NCBI RefSeq assembly: GCF_014650115.1
Contig: NZ_BMUI01000011.1
Span: 124,001 to 188,000 of the forward strand
Direction of reading: 5' to 3'
Length of the DNA: 64,000 nucleotides
Source of the DNA: Streptomyces olivaceoviridis
GTDB lineage: Bacteria > Actinomycetota > Actinomycetes > Streptomycetales > Streptomycetaceae
Shown: piece by piece, positions 25,763 to 32,832 of the stretch
Layout: every line of letters begins with the position of its first letter
Numbering within the stretch: the stretch's first letter is position 1
The notes under the pieces: generated by a model
Told to the model about the DNA's origin: nothing
The model's input: the letters and a program-made list of their open reading frames with translations, nothing else
The model's database searches: none
Program-made: the position numbers and the translations under genes

Positions 25763-26068
25763 TCAGCGGCGGGTGAGCAGGGAGCGGGTGACGACGGCGC
25801 AGACGGCGACCGAGGTGGCGGTCAGGGCGACGGCGAGGAGCATGGAGACGAGGACGGCACCGACGACCAGGACCACGGCGGTGCCGCCGCCGACGAGGGC
25901 GAGAACGGTTCCGGGGGTGAGCTGGACGACCGGGCGGGATGCGGCAGGAGCCGGGGAGGCCGGCGGCGGGACCGAGGGTGCCGGGGTGACCGTGGTCGGC
26001 TCGATGAGGGTGGGAGGGGTGACCAGGCTGGTCGGCTGCGGCATGGTCGGGATCTTCGGCCGGAACAT
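25763..26068 (-). CDS. SpdD-like spread protein
   Basis: 101 residues: a polar proline-rich half (MFRPKIPTMPQPTSLVTPPT...) followed by a long hydrophobic stretch from about 58 to 92. Small proteins of this make-up follow traB in AICEs and conjugative Streptomyces plasmids and are called spread proteins because they are needed for plasmid movement inside the recipient mycelium. ATG 26068 has AAAGG upstream; the longer frame to 26173 overlaps another gene. Assignment rests on position and composition. Confidence 0.65.
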   Translation of the reverse strand: MFRPKIPTMPQPTSLVTPPTLIEPTTVTPAPSVPPPASPAPAASRPVVQLTPGTVLALVGGGTAVVLVVGAVLVSMLLAVALTATSVAVCAVVTRSLLTRR

Positions 26069-26088
26069 GAAAGGTCGCCTTTCGCGGG

Positions 26089-26244
26089 TTACTTGACGAG
26101 GGAGTTGATGACAGGAGCCAGCAAGCTGTCGGCGAGGAGGTAGCCGCCCAGGAGAATTACGGCGATGAGCCACCAGGGCGGGCGGATGAGCTTGACGCCG
26201 AGGACGCCGACGACGAGCAGGGCGAGCCAGAGCGGAACGTCCAT
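26089..26244 (-). CDS. 51-residue membrane protein of the transfer region
   Basis: ATG 26244 is preceded by AGGAGA. The product MDVPLWLALLVVGVLGVKLI... is almost entirely hydrophobic with two predicted membrane segments split by RPPWW. Tiny two-helix proteins lie at this position in many AICEs, between the spread gene and the mobile-element transfer gene. No motif gives a function. Confidence 0.75.
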   Translation of the reverse strand: MDVPLWLALLVVGVLGVKLIRPPWWLIAVILLGGYLLADSLLAPVINSLVK

Positions 26245-26258
26245 GGGGTGGTCTCCTG

Positions 26259-26438
26259 TCAGGCCGAGCAGCGGTGGGTGCGGGCGGCGAGTTCGGCAGC
26301 GGCGCGGGAGTCGTACTCGGCCGAGAAGTCGCAGCGCGGCGCGGTGCAGGCGGCCAGGTGGCGGTTCCTGCCCCGGTCGACGTAGGAGGCGACGTTCACG
26401 GGGCCGATGCGGCGGACGTTGCGGAAACGGCGGTGCAT
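26259..26438 (-). CDS. Mobile element transfer protein (59 residues)
   Basis: ATG 26438 with GAGAGGAG upstream. MHRRFRNVRRIGPVNVASYV begins it and CTAPRCDFSAEYDSRAAAELAARTHRC ends it; three cysteines and a histidine could bind zinc. I recognise this as the small protein often annotated as mobile element transfer protein in pSAM2-like elements, located directly after the DUF2637 gene. Biochemical role unknown. Confidence 0.8.
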   Translation of the reverse strand: MHRRFRNVRRIGPVNVASYVDRGRNRHLAACTAPRCDFSAEYDSRAAAELAARTHRCSA

Positions 26439-26451
26439 GGCGGTGCTCCTC

Positions 26452-27147
26452 TCAGAGGTGGGCGGCGACGGACGCGGTCATGGACGGGGGCAGGCCGAGC
26501 CGGGCGCGTACGGCGTCGGGGTCGGCGGGGCGGCCGGTGGCCGAGCGGTGTTCGTCGGCCAGGGCCCGGACACGGTTGATGAGGACGGGAGGCAGCGCGA
26601 CGGCGGGGCCGGGTGGCGGAGCGGGGACGGTTTCCGGCTCGGCGGTGGTGAGCTCGGGAACCGGTGCCGGTAGCGCGTCCGGGGCGGGAGCGTCGACGGC
26701 GGCCGGTGTGGTGGTCTCTTCCTCAGGCGGGTCGGCGGCCGGCGGTTCCGGGGCCGCCGGCATGTCGGGGCCGTGCGGTGTGTGGGCCAGGAGAGTGCCG
26801 CCGAAGAAGGCGACGGCGGGCCAGCCCGCGACGATGACGCGGAGCGAGGCGGGGACGTGGTCCAGGTCGAGGAGTCCGGCGGTGGCGACGTTGGCGCCGA
26901 GGGATGCGGCCAGGGCCACCAGGAACCACAGCCGCGGGCTCCCGGCCGCCTGCCCTGCTCGCTGCTGCTGCCTCATCCGGCGCCAGGCGGCGACGAGCAG
27001 CAGGTCGACGCTCACGGGGTAGGCCCACGCCTTCCAGCCGCCCTGTCCGGCTGCCGAGGCGAGGTCGTGCAGGTGGGAGAAGGACAGGGCACCCGCGATG
27101 ACGGCTTGGACGATCACGGCGTCCACGCGGACCAGGTGGGCACGCAT
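26452..27147 (-). CDS. DUF2637 membrane protein (spread/transfer)
   Basis: 231 residues. About four hydrophobic segments in residues 10-125 include the DUF2637 hallmarks SFSHLHDLA and WKAWAYPVSVDLLLVAA. A proline/glutamate/threonine-rich stretch (130-190) leads to a small C-terminal helix-turn-helix-like domain (INRVRALADEHRSATGRPADPDAVRARLGL). DUF2637 proteins are hallmark accessory genes of Streptomyces conjugative elements, and may help TraB-mediated spread. The gene sits four positions below traB in one leftward unit. Confidence 0.85.
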   Translation of the reverse strand: MRAHLVRVDAVIVQAVIAGALSFSHLHDLASAAGQGGWKAWAYPVSVDLLLVAAWRRMRQQQRAGQAAGSPRLWFLVALAASLGANVATAGLLDLDHVPASLRVIVAGWPAVAFFGGTLLAHTPHGPDMPAAPEPPAADPPEEETTTPAAVDAPAPDALPAPVPELTTAEPETVPAPPPGPAVALPPVLINRVRALADEHRSATGRPADPDAVRARLGLPPSMTASVAAHL

Positions 27148-27171
27148 CAGCTCGGGTTACCTTCCATGCGG

Positions 27172-27384
27172 TCAGCCGGCGGACTTGAGCGCATCGGCGC
27201 GCTCACGGGCGAGGCGGGCCACCTCGGCGGCCTCGGCGTCGCCGGGCGTGTGAGCCGCGATGCGCTCCAGCAGGTCCGCCTTCCGCTCCATCAGCGCGGC
27301 GTATTCGGCGGAGGTGCGGTTCTGGCGGAGCGCGGACAGGTTGGCGATGAGCGCGCTCACCTCGGCGATGGAGGGGCGTGACAT
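27172..27384 (-). CDS. Small coiled-coil AICE protein, unknown
   Basis: 70 residues, strongly helical and charged (SALRQNRTSAEYAALMERKADLLERIA) with a heptad pattern. Codon bias is typical. It lies between traB and the DUF2637 gene, where AICEs often carry such a gene. No enzymatic motif. Confidence 0.65.
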   Translation of the reverse strand: MSRPSIAEVSALIANLSALRQNRTSAEYAALMERKADLLERIAAHTPGDAEAAEVARLARERADALKSAG

Positions 27385-27468
27385 GGGGTTTCCTTCCGGT
27401 TTCTGGCATGGGCGGGGTAGGGATGTGGCGCGAGGCGGTCACGCCGGCCGTGGAGAGAAGGGGTGCGG

Positions 27469-28836
27469 CTACTCGGCCACCGGGCGAGCGGTGGGTACAC
27501 CAGCGGTGGACGAGGCCGGCCCGGCCGATTCGACGGCGACGACGGGCCGGAAGGAGTCGAGCCGGGGCAGTTCCGGCACCAGGGCGGCAGTGTCTCGGCA
27601 AACGGCAGCCGCCTCTTCGAGGGTGAGACGGGGCGAGCGGACGCGGGACCAGCCGCCGGAGGAGTCGCCGACGACCGCGACACCAGGCCGTTCGGCGGGG
27701 ATGGAGGTGGCGGCCAGCGCGGCCTCAGGTGAGATGTCGGCCAGCGCCATGTTCGCCGACGCTTCGTCGTTGACGCGGTGGCAGACTCGGCCTGTCAGCT
27801 GAGCGCGCAGCATGGTCGCGCCCTTGCCGAGTTCGGCACCGAAGCGCTGCCCGCAGATTTCAAGGTAGATGCCGGCCGCGCGGCCGAGCTGGGCGAGGCG
27901 GATGAGCTTGGTGACCATGGCGTCCCGCCGCTTCTCGTCGTCCTTGTTCGCGGCGAGGAAGAGTTCCGCCACCTCGTCCACGACGACCACGACCGGCACC
28001 GGCCGCACCGTTTCCGGCAGCCCCCACACGTCCGAGGTGAGGGTGGCATCCGGACCGGTCCCGCCACTGAGACCGATGAGCCGGAACCGCGCCTCCATCT
28101 CTTCCACCAACACGTCCAGGAGTTCGTTCGCACGGTCCGGGTCGTCGGCGAGCGCCGACAGCCGGGGTGCGAACGGGGCCAGTTCGACGCCCCACTTGCA
28201 GTCGATCCCGACGAGCACGACCCGTTGCCGGGCCAGGCCACACAGGAGGTTGCGCAGGTAGACGGACTTGCCGGACTGTGTGGCGCCCAGGATCAGTTCG
28301 TGCGGCACGGTGCGGAAGTCCCGTACGTGCCAACGGCCGTCCTCTCGTAGGGCCAAGGGCAGACAGAGGGGGCCGGTCGAAACCCGACGACGGGCGGGGC
28401 GTACTTCGGCGAGCACGTCCCAGCCGACCAGCCGCAGTTCGAGCCACCCCGGTTTCGTGGGGCGCACGTACACGGCGTGGGCTCCCCAGGCGTGCCGCAG
28501 TCGGTCGGCCGAGGCGGTGAAATCCTCGGGTGCCTGTCCGGTCGCCATACGCAGCCGCATCACGAGGCCGGATCCGGTCGGCAGCGGGAAAGTCCGCCGG
28601 GGCGGTACGGGCGCCGCCTGCCGCCCCATCATCCGGGCAGTGGCCCGGCGGACGGCCGAAGCCGGAACCGTCAGGCCACACGCGTCCATCGTCGCCCGGT
28701 ACGAGATGAGCAAGCGGAGCGCGACCACGGGATACCCGACCAGCCACCAGAGCACCACCGGCGTGCGGCGACGCACCACCAGGAGCACGACCAGGACCAG
28801 CAGGACCGGTAACAGCACTCGCACTGTATCGACCAC
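27469..28836 (-). CDS. FtsK/SpoIIIE-like conjugal DNA translocase TraB (TraSA type)
   Basis: 455 residues. Two N-terminal hydrophobic segments (5-45) anchor the protein. The FtsK-type ATPase has Walker A LGATQSGKS at about residue 195 and Walker B VPVVVVVDEVAEL at about 300, then the sensor GRAAGIYLEICGQRF. TraB hexamers move double-stranded plasmid DNA between hyphae without a relaxase after binding short repeats at the clt locus. It is second in a leftward unit begun by the SCO3933-family gene five bases upstream. Confidence 0.93.
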   Translation of the reverse strand: MVDTVRVLLPVLLVLVVLLVVRRRTPVVLWWLVGYPVVALRLLISYRATMDACGLTVPASAVRRATARMMGRQAAPVPPRRTFPLPTGSGLVMRLRMATGQAPEDFTASADRLRHAWGAHAVYVRPTKPGWLELRLVGWDVLAEVRPARRRVSTGPLCLPLALREDGRWHVRDFRTVPHELILGATQSGKSVYLRNLLCGLARQRVVLVGIDCKWGVELAPFAPRLSALADDPDRANELLDVLVEEMEARFRLIGLSGGTGPDATLTSDVWGLPETVRPVPVVVVVDEVAELFLAANKDDEKRRDAMVTKLIRLAQLGRAAGIYLEICGQRFGAELGKGATMLRAQLTGRVCHRVNDEASANMALADISPEAALAATSIPAERPGVAVVGDSSGGWSRVRSPRLTLEEAAAVCRDTAALVPELPRLDSFRPVVAVESAGPASSTAGVPTARPVAE

Positions 28837-28841
28837 GGCGA

Positions 28842-29189
28842 TCAGCCCTGCGCCGCGACCGGAGCGTCGACCATGACGGCATCGGCCCGGTAGGCGATGC
28901 CGTGACGGGCCCGCCCGCCGAACTCGCTTTCCCAGGGGCGGGCCACCAGTCCCGACAGGATGACCGGTGCTCCCATGGCGAGACCGTCTCCGATGCCCTG
29001 CTCCGGAACAGTGACCTTGATCATGTCCGAACCGCCGGCCGCGATGAACACCACCTCCAGGGTCATGAGCCGCTGGTTGGTCACGGGGTCCACGGCGACC
29101 TCACCGGTCTGCCGGTCCCTGACCTTCACCTCGGGCAGCTTGGTGACGAGCAGCGTTGCGGCCGAGGTGTCCACGGGGATGACTCGCAT
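28842..29189 (-). CDS. SCO3933-family regulatory protein
   Basis: 115 residues from ATG 29189 (MRVIPVDTSAATLLVTKLP). The pattern KVRDRQTGEVAVDPVTNQRL ... PVILSGLVARPWE ... RHGIAYRADAV is that of a beta-rich family found beside traB in many AICEs and annotated as SCO3933-family regulatory protein; it looks like an OB fold and could bind single-stranded DNA, but this is inference. It heads the transfer operon, below three copies of the element operator. Confidence 0.85.
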   Translation of the reverse strand: MRVIPVDTSAATLLVTKLPEVKVRDRQTGEVAVDPVTNQRLMTLEVVFIAAGGSDMIKVTVPEQGIGDGLAMGAPVILSGLVARPWESEFGGRARHGIAYRADAVMVDAPVAAQG

Positions 29190-29244
29190 CAGTACCTCAC
29201 TGAGTTGTCGGCGCCTTCGGTGATCGGCGCCACTCGAACTGGAT

Positions 29245-29337
29245 ACCCCCCTAGACAGCACAGGGAGGCGACCACCTAACTGTCTAGGGGGGTCGACAGC
29301 AAACGTAACCGACGCCCCGTCAACTGTCTAGGGGGGT
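29245..29337. promoter_or_regulatory. Element operators O2-O4, before the transfer operon
   Basis: Three exact copies of the 14-mer CTGTCTAGGGGGGT: 29245-29258 (reverse), 29280-29293 and 29324-29337 (direct). The middle one extends to a 20-bp dyad ending in CGACAG. They lie 56-148 bp upstream of the SCO3933-family start, so they could act cooperatively on the transfer promoter. Confidence 0.75.
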
Positions 29338-29382
29338 ATACGAGTGTGGGTGAGTCGCCCGCCTCAACCTCTGGCGAACCCG

Positions 29383-30204
29383 CTACGCCAGGGACCAGTG
29401 AAGGACGGTCGCATCGTCGTGTGCCTTGCCACGGGGCCAACGTCGACCGTCAGGGTCGCCGGCCTCAGCCTCACGTACGCGGCGGATCAGCTCATCAGGT
29501 CCCGACGAGTTGAGGAGCGCCAGGGTCTCTTTCCAGTCGGCCAGCTCGAAGCTGTCGACGAGTCGTGTCGCACCATCACTCAGCAGTGTCACGGAGGCGA
29601 GCGAGTCCACAGGCACCGTCCCGGCCAAGGCGTGATCGGCCGCCTCTGGCGTGGGTCCGGCGATCCAGAACCCGCCCGGCCGGTTGCGGAGCCCGGTCAG
29701 AGCGTCCCGGTATTCCGCGAGCGCGGCGGAGTGTTCTGATGAACCGGTGGGCAGTGTGTCGACCGGTCCGCGCAGCCGCTTGCCGACTTCGTCCAGGCGC
29801 TGGTCGGTGATGGCGGTGGCGCTCCCGTCGGTCCCGGCGAGGAGCAGTGTGGAGTCTCCCAGGACGAGATAGTCCAGAACTCCCGCGTGGGCCCGGACAG
29901 CGACGACCGTGCTGGTGGGACTGGCCCGGTAGGTCAGGTCGCACGTGTCTTCGTGCAAGGAGCGCACGGCCCGGATCGAGTCGGCGAGACAGTCGGTGAG
30001 CGGCCGGGCGGGGACCGCCGCGATGGTGCTCAGCAGCAGTCCGCCCAGCGTCGAGGAGAACCATGCGATGCCGTGGACACATCCGGTCTCCGCACCGGCC
30101 ACGCCGGCGCCGTCGAGGAGAACGGCCGCACCGAGACCGGCAGCGGCGAAGTCCTCGTTCGCCCGCGCCGGTTCGGCCGGTTGCGACCCCAGGGCGACAA
30201 TCAC
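29383..30204 (-). CDS. PP2C-like protein phosphatase encoded in the AICE
   Basis: 273 residues. The PP2C metal-site motifs occur in order: NEDF (about 17), VLLDGAG, LGDSTLL, LLSDGATR and HDDATVLHW at the end. Threonine/serine phosphatase activity on a partner is inferred. Its ATG overlaps the stop of the HTH-sensor gene by four bases, so both are made from one message in fixed ratio. A PP2C-type enzyme is not a standard AICE gene, and together with the RsbW-like kinase 1 kb away it resembles a partner-switching set. Confidence 0.83.
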   Translation of the reverse strand: MIVALGSQPAEPARANEDFAAAGLGAAVLLDGAGVAGAETGCVHGIAWFSSTLGGLLLSTIAAVPARPLTDCLADSIRAVRSLHEDTCDLTYRASPTSTVVAVRAHAGVLDYLVLGDSTLLLAGTDGSATAITDQRLDEVGKRLRGPVDTLPTGSSEHSAALAEYRDALTGLRNRPGGFWIAGPTPEAADHALAGTVPVDSLASVTLLSDGATRLVDSFELADWKETLALLNSSGPDELIRRVREAEAGDPDGRRWPRGKAHDDATVLHWSLA

Positions 30205-31052
30205 GCCGTTGCCTCCTCTTCGTGCAGGTAGAGGGGGCAGAGCAGTTCGACGGATTGCGGTTCGTCGGTCTCGGGGTCGTATTCGACACTCACCAGCGTG
30301 GAGAAGTGACGTTCCCCCACCTGCCCCCAGAGTGTGTTCAGGTCCGAGGTCAGCAGGTGGACCACACCAAGGGAGCCTGCGGTGTGGATTCCGGCGATGG
30401 CGAGTACCGAGCCGTTACCGTCCGGCCGTGGCAGTCGGCCGAGGTATCCGACGTCATGCGGACGACGAGGCTCGATGTCGGCTCCCGCGTTGTACCTCGC
30501 GCCGGTCCGCCGGTCCACCAGAGCCCATGGTTCACCTTCCGGGTGTTCCCAGCCGAGTACCGGGTCCTGGGCGTACAGGTCTTTCATCGCCTCGGACATA
30601 CCGGGCCCGCAGACGACGATCAGACCGTCACGATTGAGATCGACCTCGCCACTCACGAGAACGTGACCGGAGCTGACTGCGAGCCCGTAGGACTTGGCCA
30701 ACTCCTCCAGCCGCTTGCCCGAGTTCATGTCGGCCATGGCGACGACCGGCCGCTTCTTCTCGGCGTCCCATCGCAGCGGAGTCACAACAGTGACGGCGCC
30801 CATACCGAGGAAGGCCCCCTCTGGCGCCGGCCCGGTGTGCCGGATCTGATGAATCCTTCCCCGGCTCAGGCCAGCCTTCTCTGCGATCTGCGCATAGGAC
30901 AGCCCTTGCGCGTGGAGGTCCTGTACCACACGGCGACGGAGCCGGGCGAGTTCGGTCACCTCTTGCTGCGCGTCAGCCAGCCTCTTCGTGACCTCACGCA
31001 GAAGCAGATACGGATCATCGATCGCGGTGATCCGTTGCAACTCGTCCGACAT
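30201..31052 (-). CDS. HTH DNA-binding protein with uncharacterised sensor-like C-terminal domain
   Basis: 283 residues; ATG 31052 is preceded by AGGAGGTG. After a helical start, residues about 45-75 are a sigma-region-4-like helix-turn-helix (LSYAQIAEKAGLSRGRIHQI). Residues about 120-275 form a domain with LIVVCGPGMSEAMKDLYAQDP, WALVDRRTGARY, DVGYLGRLPRPDG and VLAIAGIHTAGSLGVVHLL. I recall this GP...S / RLPRPDG / AGIH-x-x-GS pattern from uncharacterised actinobacterial proteins; the glycine turns suggest a nucleotide or small-ligand pocket. A perfect palindrome 28 bp upstream suggests autoregulation. It is the best candidate for the element's master switch. Confidence 0.75.
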   Translation of the reverse strand: MSDELQRITAIDDPYLLLREVTKRLADAQQEVTELARLRRRVVQDLHAQGLSYAQIAEKAGLSRGRIHQIRHTGPAPEGAFLGMGAVTVVTPLRWDAEKKRPVVAMADMNSGKRLEELAKSYGLAVSSGHVLVSGEVDLNRDGLIVVCGPGMSEAMKDLYAQDPVLGWEHPEGEPWALVDRRTGARYNAGADIEPRRPHDVGYLGRLPRPDGNGSVLAIAGIHTAGSLGVVHLLTSDLNTLWGQVGERHFSTLVSVEYDPETDEPQSVELLCPLYLHEEEATA

Positions 31053-31079
31053 GGTTGCACCTCCTGGAAGTACCCAGGA

Positions 31080-31095
31080 GTCTAGGGCCCTAGAC
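31080..31095. promoter_or_regulatory. Element operator O5, before the HTH-sensor gene
   Basis: GTCTAGGGCCCTAGAC, a perfect 16-bp palindrome 28 bp upstream of ATG 31052. Confidence 0.75.
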
Positions 31096-31227
31096 GGAAT
31101 GGGCGGGAGGCGCCGCCCTGTATGAACGCCGATCACGAAGAACCGGGACCTCCGGCGAGGGACACCCCGCGGGCTCACTCATCACCGCCAGCGACGGGGG
31201 CCCGAAGAGACATCGCACTCGACGCGC

Positions 31228-31617
31228 TCACGCACTCGCTCGCGCCAGTTCAGCCCACACCGAGCGCCCGTCGCGCCAGACCGTGTAGCCCCAGTTCTTC
31301 GCGAAGGCTGCGATCAGCCGGAGTCCACGGCCACCCTCTTCCCGGTCGGTGGCATGGCAAAGGTGCGGCACCAGCTCACCGCCTTGGTCGACCACCTCGA
31401 TCCGCACGACATCGTCGCCGAGGCCGACGATCACGAAGAAGCGGCCACCGTCCGAGCCGCTCAGCGTGTGCCGCAAGGCGTTGGTCGCAAGCTCACTCAC
31501 GACCAGGACGGCATCATCCACCGGCCCGCGATCGGCCAGCAGGGATGCGACGAAGTGACGAGCATGGGGCACCTCTTCTGGCAGGCCTTGGAAAGCACGG
31601 CACCACTTGGTGAGCAC
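31228..31617 (-). CDS. RsbW-like ATP-binding protein (anti-sigma/histidine-kinase fold)
   Basis: 129 residues. The GHKL ATPase motifs are the N box SELATNALRH, the G1 box VVDQGG and a G2-like GGRGLRLI. Stand-alone HATPase_c_2 proteins of this size are common in Streptomyces next to XRE/DUF5753 genes, and some act as anti-sigma serine kinases. GTG 31617 is preceded by GGAGGAG. The next gene upstream on the same strand is an XRE/DUF5753 regulator, and a GTCTAG...CTAGAC palindrome lies between the two. Confidence 0.85.
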   Translation of the reverse strand: MLTKWCRAFQGLPEEVPHARHFVASLLADRGPVDDAVLVVSELATNALRHTLSGSDGGRFFVIVGLGDDVVRIEVVDQGGELVPHLCHATDREEGGRGLRLIAAFAKNWGYTVWRDGRSVWAELARASA

Positions 31618-31633
31618 GGGGACTCCTCCGTAC

Positions 31634-31649
31634 GTCTAGGGGGCTAGAC
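31634..31649. promoter_or_regulatory. Element operator O6, before the RsbW-like gene
   Basis: GTCTAGGGGGCTAGAC, a near-perfect palindrome just upstream of the ribosome-binding site at 31622-31628. A repressor bound here would block initiation. Confidence 0.75.
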
Positions 31650-31712
31650 AGCGCAGCGGCAGAGTATTCCCATGGGCACACGGTACGCCAGGCATTCAGA
31701 GGAATTATTCCT

Positions 31713-32564
31713 CTAAGGGGTGAGGGAGTCTCCGAGGTCGCGGAACTCCTTCATCACGAGCAACAGCAGTTCTCGCACCTCAGAACCGAAGACCGCAGCA
31801 CGCTCGAAGTGAGCAAAAGTCTCCTGGTAGGCAGCCAACTCCTCAGTGTCAGTGGACACCCGCTCGCTGTCGAACGTCTCCACCACGACCGCCCGCTGGT
31901 CGCACAAGGTGAAGCCATGACGCGGCAGCACCGGCACCGGCCGGCGCCAGGGGATTACCCCGAGCTGTACCGTGCTCAGGCTCTCGACGGCCAGGAGCCG
32001 GTCAAGCTGAGCAAGCATCAGCGCGGGAGTTCCCGGCCAGGTCCGCAACACGGCCTCCGTGAGAACGAACACCGACTCACGCCCCGGCTCGTACAACACG
32101 CTCTGCCGGTCCACACGGGCAGCAACAGCCCGACCGACAGCCTCGGGCGTCGACCGGGGCGCACTCTCGAAGACGTGCCGGGCGTACTCCGCACTCTGCA
32201 ACATGGCCGGCAGAACGACGCACTGGAAGGAGCGCACCAACCGCGCGGACCGGACCGCTTCATCTACCGCCGCGCCGGCCCCCGTTGAGTCGTCCGCGGC
32301 CGAGCCAGAGTCGGTGGCGGCCATCACGGCGGCCAGGAGGTCGCGTAGCTCGCGGCTGGTCGACTCGTCCAGGTCGAGGGCCCGCGAGAGCCTGTCGAGC
32401 ACGTCCGGGCTGGGGACCATACGGCCGGTCTCGACCTTGGACACGGTCGGTTGTCCCACGCCAGCACGCTGCGCCAGCACAGCACCGGTCAGGCCAGCCT
32501 GTGTACGAAGCACTCGAAGACGCGCTCCCAGCGCCTTCATCAGCTCCCGCCGCTCAGTCCCCAT
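31713..32564 (-). CDS. XRE-family regulator with DUF5753 domain
   Basis: 283 residues. Residues about 8-65 are a Cro/CI-type helix-turn-helix (LGARLRVLRTQAGLTGAVLAQRAGVGQPTVSKVETG); residues about 110-275 are DUF5753 (LVRSFQCVVLPAMLQSAEYARHVF ... QLGVIPW). These proteins occur in Streptomyces in large paralogous sets with DUF397 or ATP-binding partners. ATG 32564 is chosen over 32615, which would add a non-conserved leader. It probably works with the RsbW-like gene downstream. Confidence 0.88.
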   Translation of the reverse strand: MGTERRELMKALGARLRVLRTQAGLTGAVLAQRAGVGQPTVSKVETGRMVPSPDVLDRLSRALDLDESTSRELRDLLAAVMAATDSGSAADDSTGAGAAVDEAVRSARLVRSFQCVVLPAMLQSAEYARHVFESAPRSTPEAVGRAVAARVDRQSVLYEPGRESVFVLTEAVLRTWPGTPALMLAQLDRLLAVESLSTVQLGVIPWRRPVPVLPRHGFTLCDQRAVVVETFDSERVSTDTEELAAYQETFAHFERAAVFGSEVRELLLLVMKEFRDLGDSLTP

Positions 32565-32686
32565 GCCCAGGGTTCTACACCACGAGACAGCAGGCGCCGG
32601 TACTGCCAACCACAACGATCAGCAGCCCGAGCATGATTCAAACTTTCTCTACTGGTTCAAGGCGGCTCGCTCCGCTCCCCGCGCGC

Positions 32687-32707
32687 GGCCCGGCCCCCGG
32701 CCGGGCC
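32687..32707. terminator. GC-rich hairpin in the XRE-AIPR intergenic region
   Basis: GGCCCGGCC-CCC-GGCCGGGCC, a perfect 9-bp stem with a 3-nt loop. The surrounding 100 bp is very C-rich. It may insulate the cargo from the regulatory genes, or belong to a transfer or replication locus. Confidence 0.45.
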
Positions 32708-32820
32708 TGCGCTCCTGTCTCCGCCCCGCTCCAGCCCGGCCGGCCCCCGTACCGCGCGGACAGCAATCAGCCGCTTGCCGTAAAAAGTCATTTCACTGGT
32801 CGGTCTACAGCCCCGGACGC

Positions 32821-32826
32821 TACGAT
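32821..32826 (+). promoter_or_regulatory. -10 box of probable leaderless transcript (AIPR gene)
   Basis: TACGAT lies six bases before ATG 32833; TGGTCG at 32797-32802 could be the -35. No ribosome-binding site. Confidence 0.5.
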
Positions 32827-32832
32827 CTGCGC

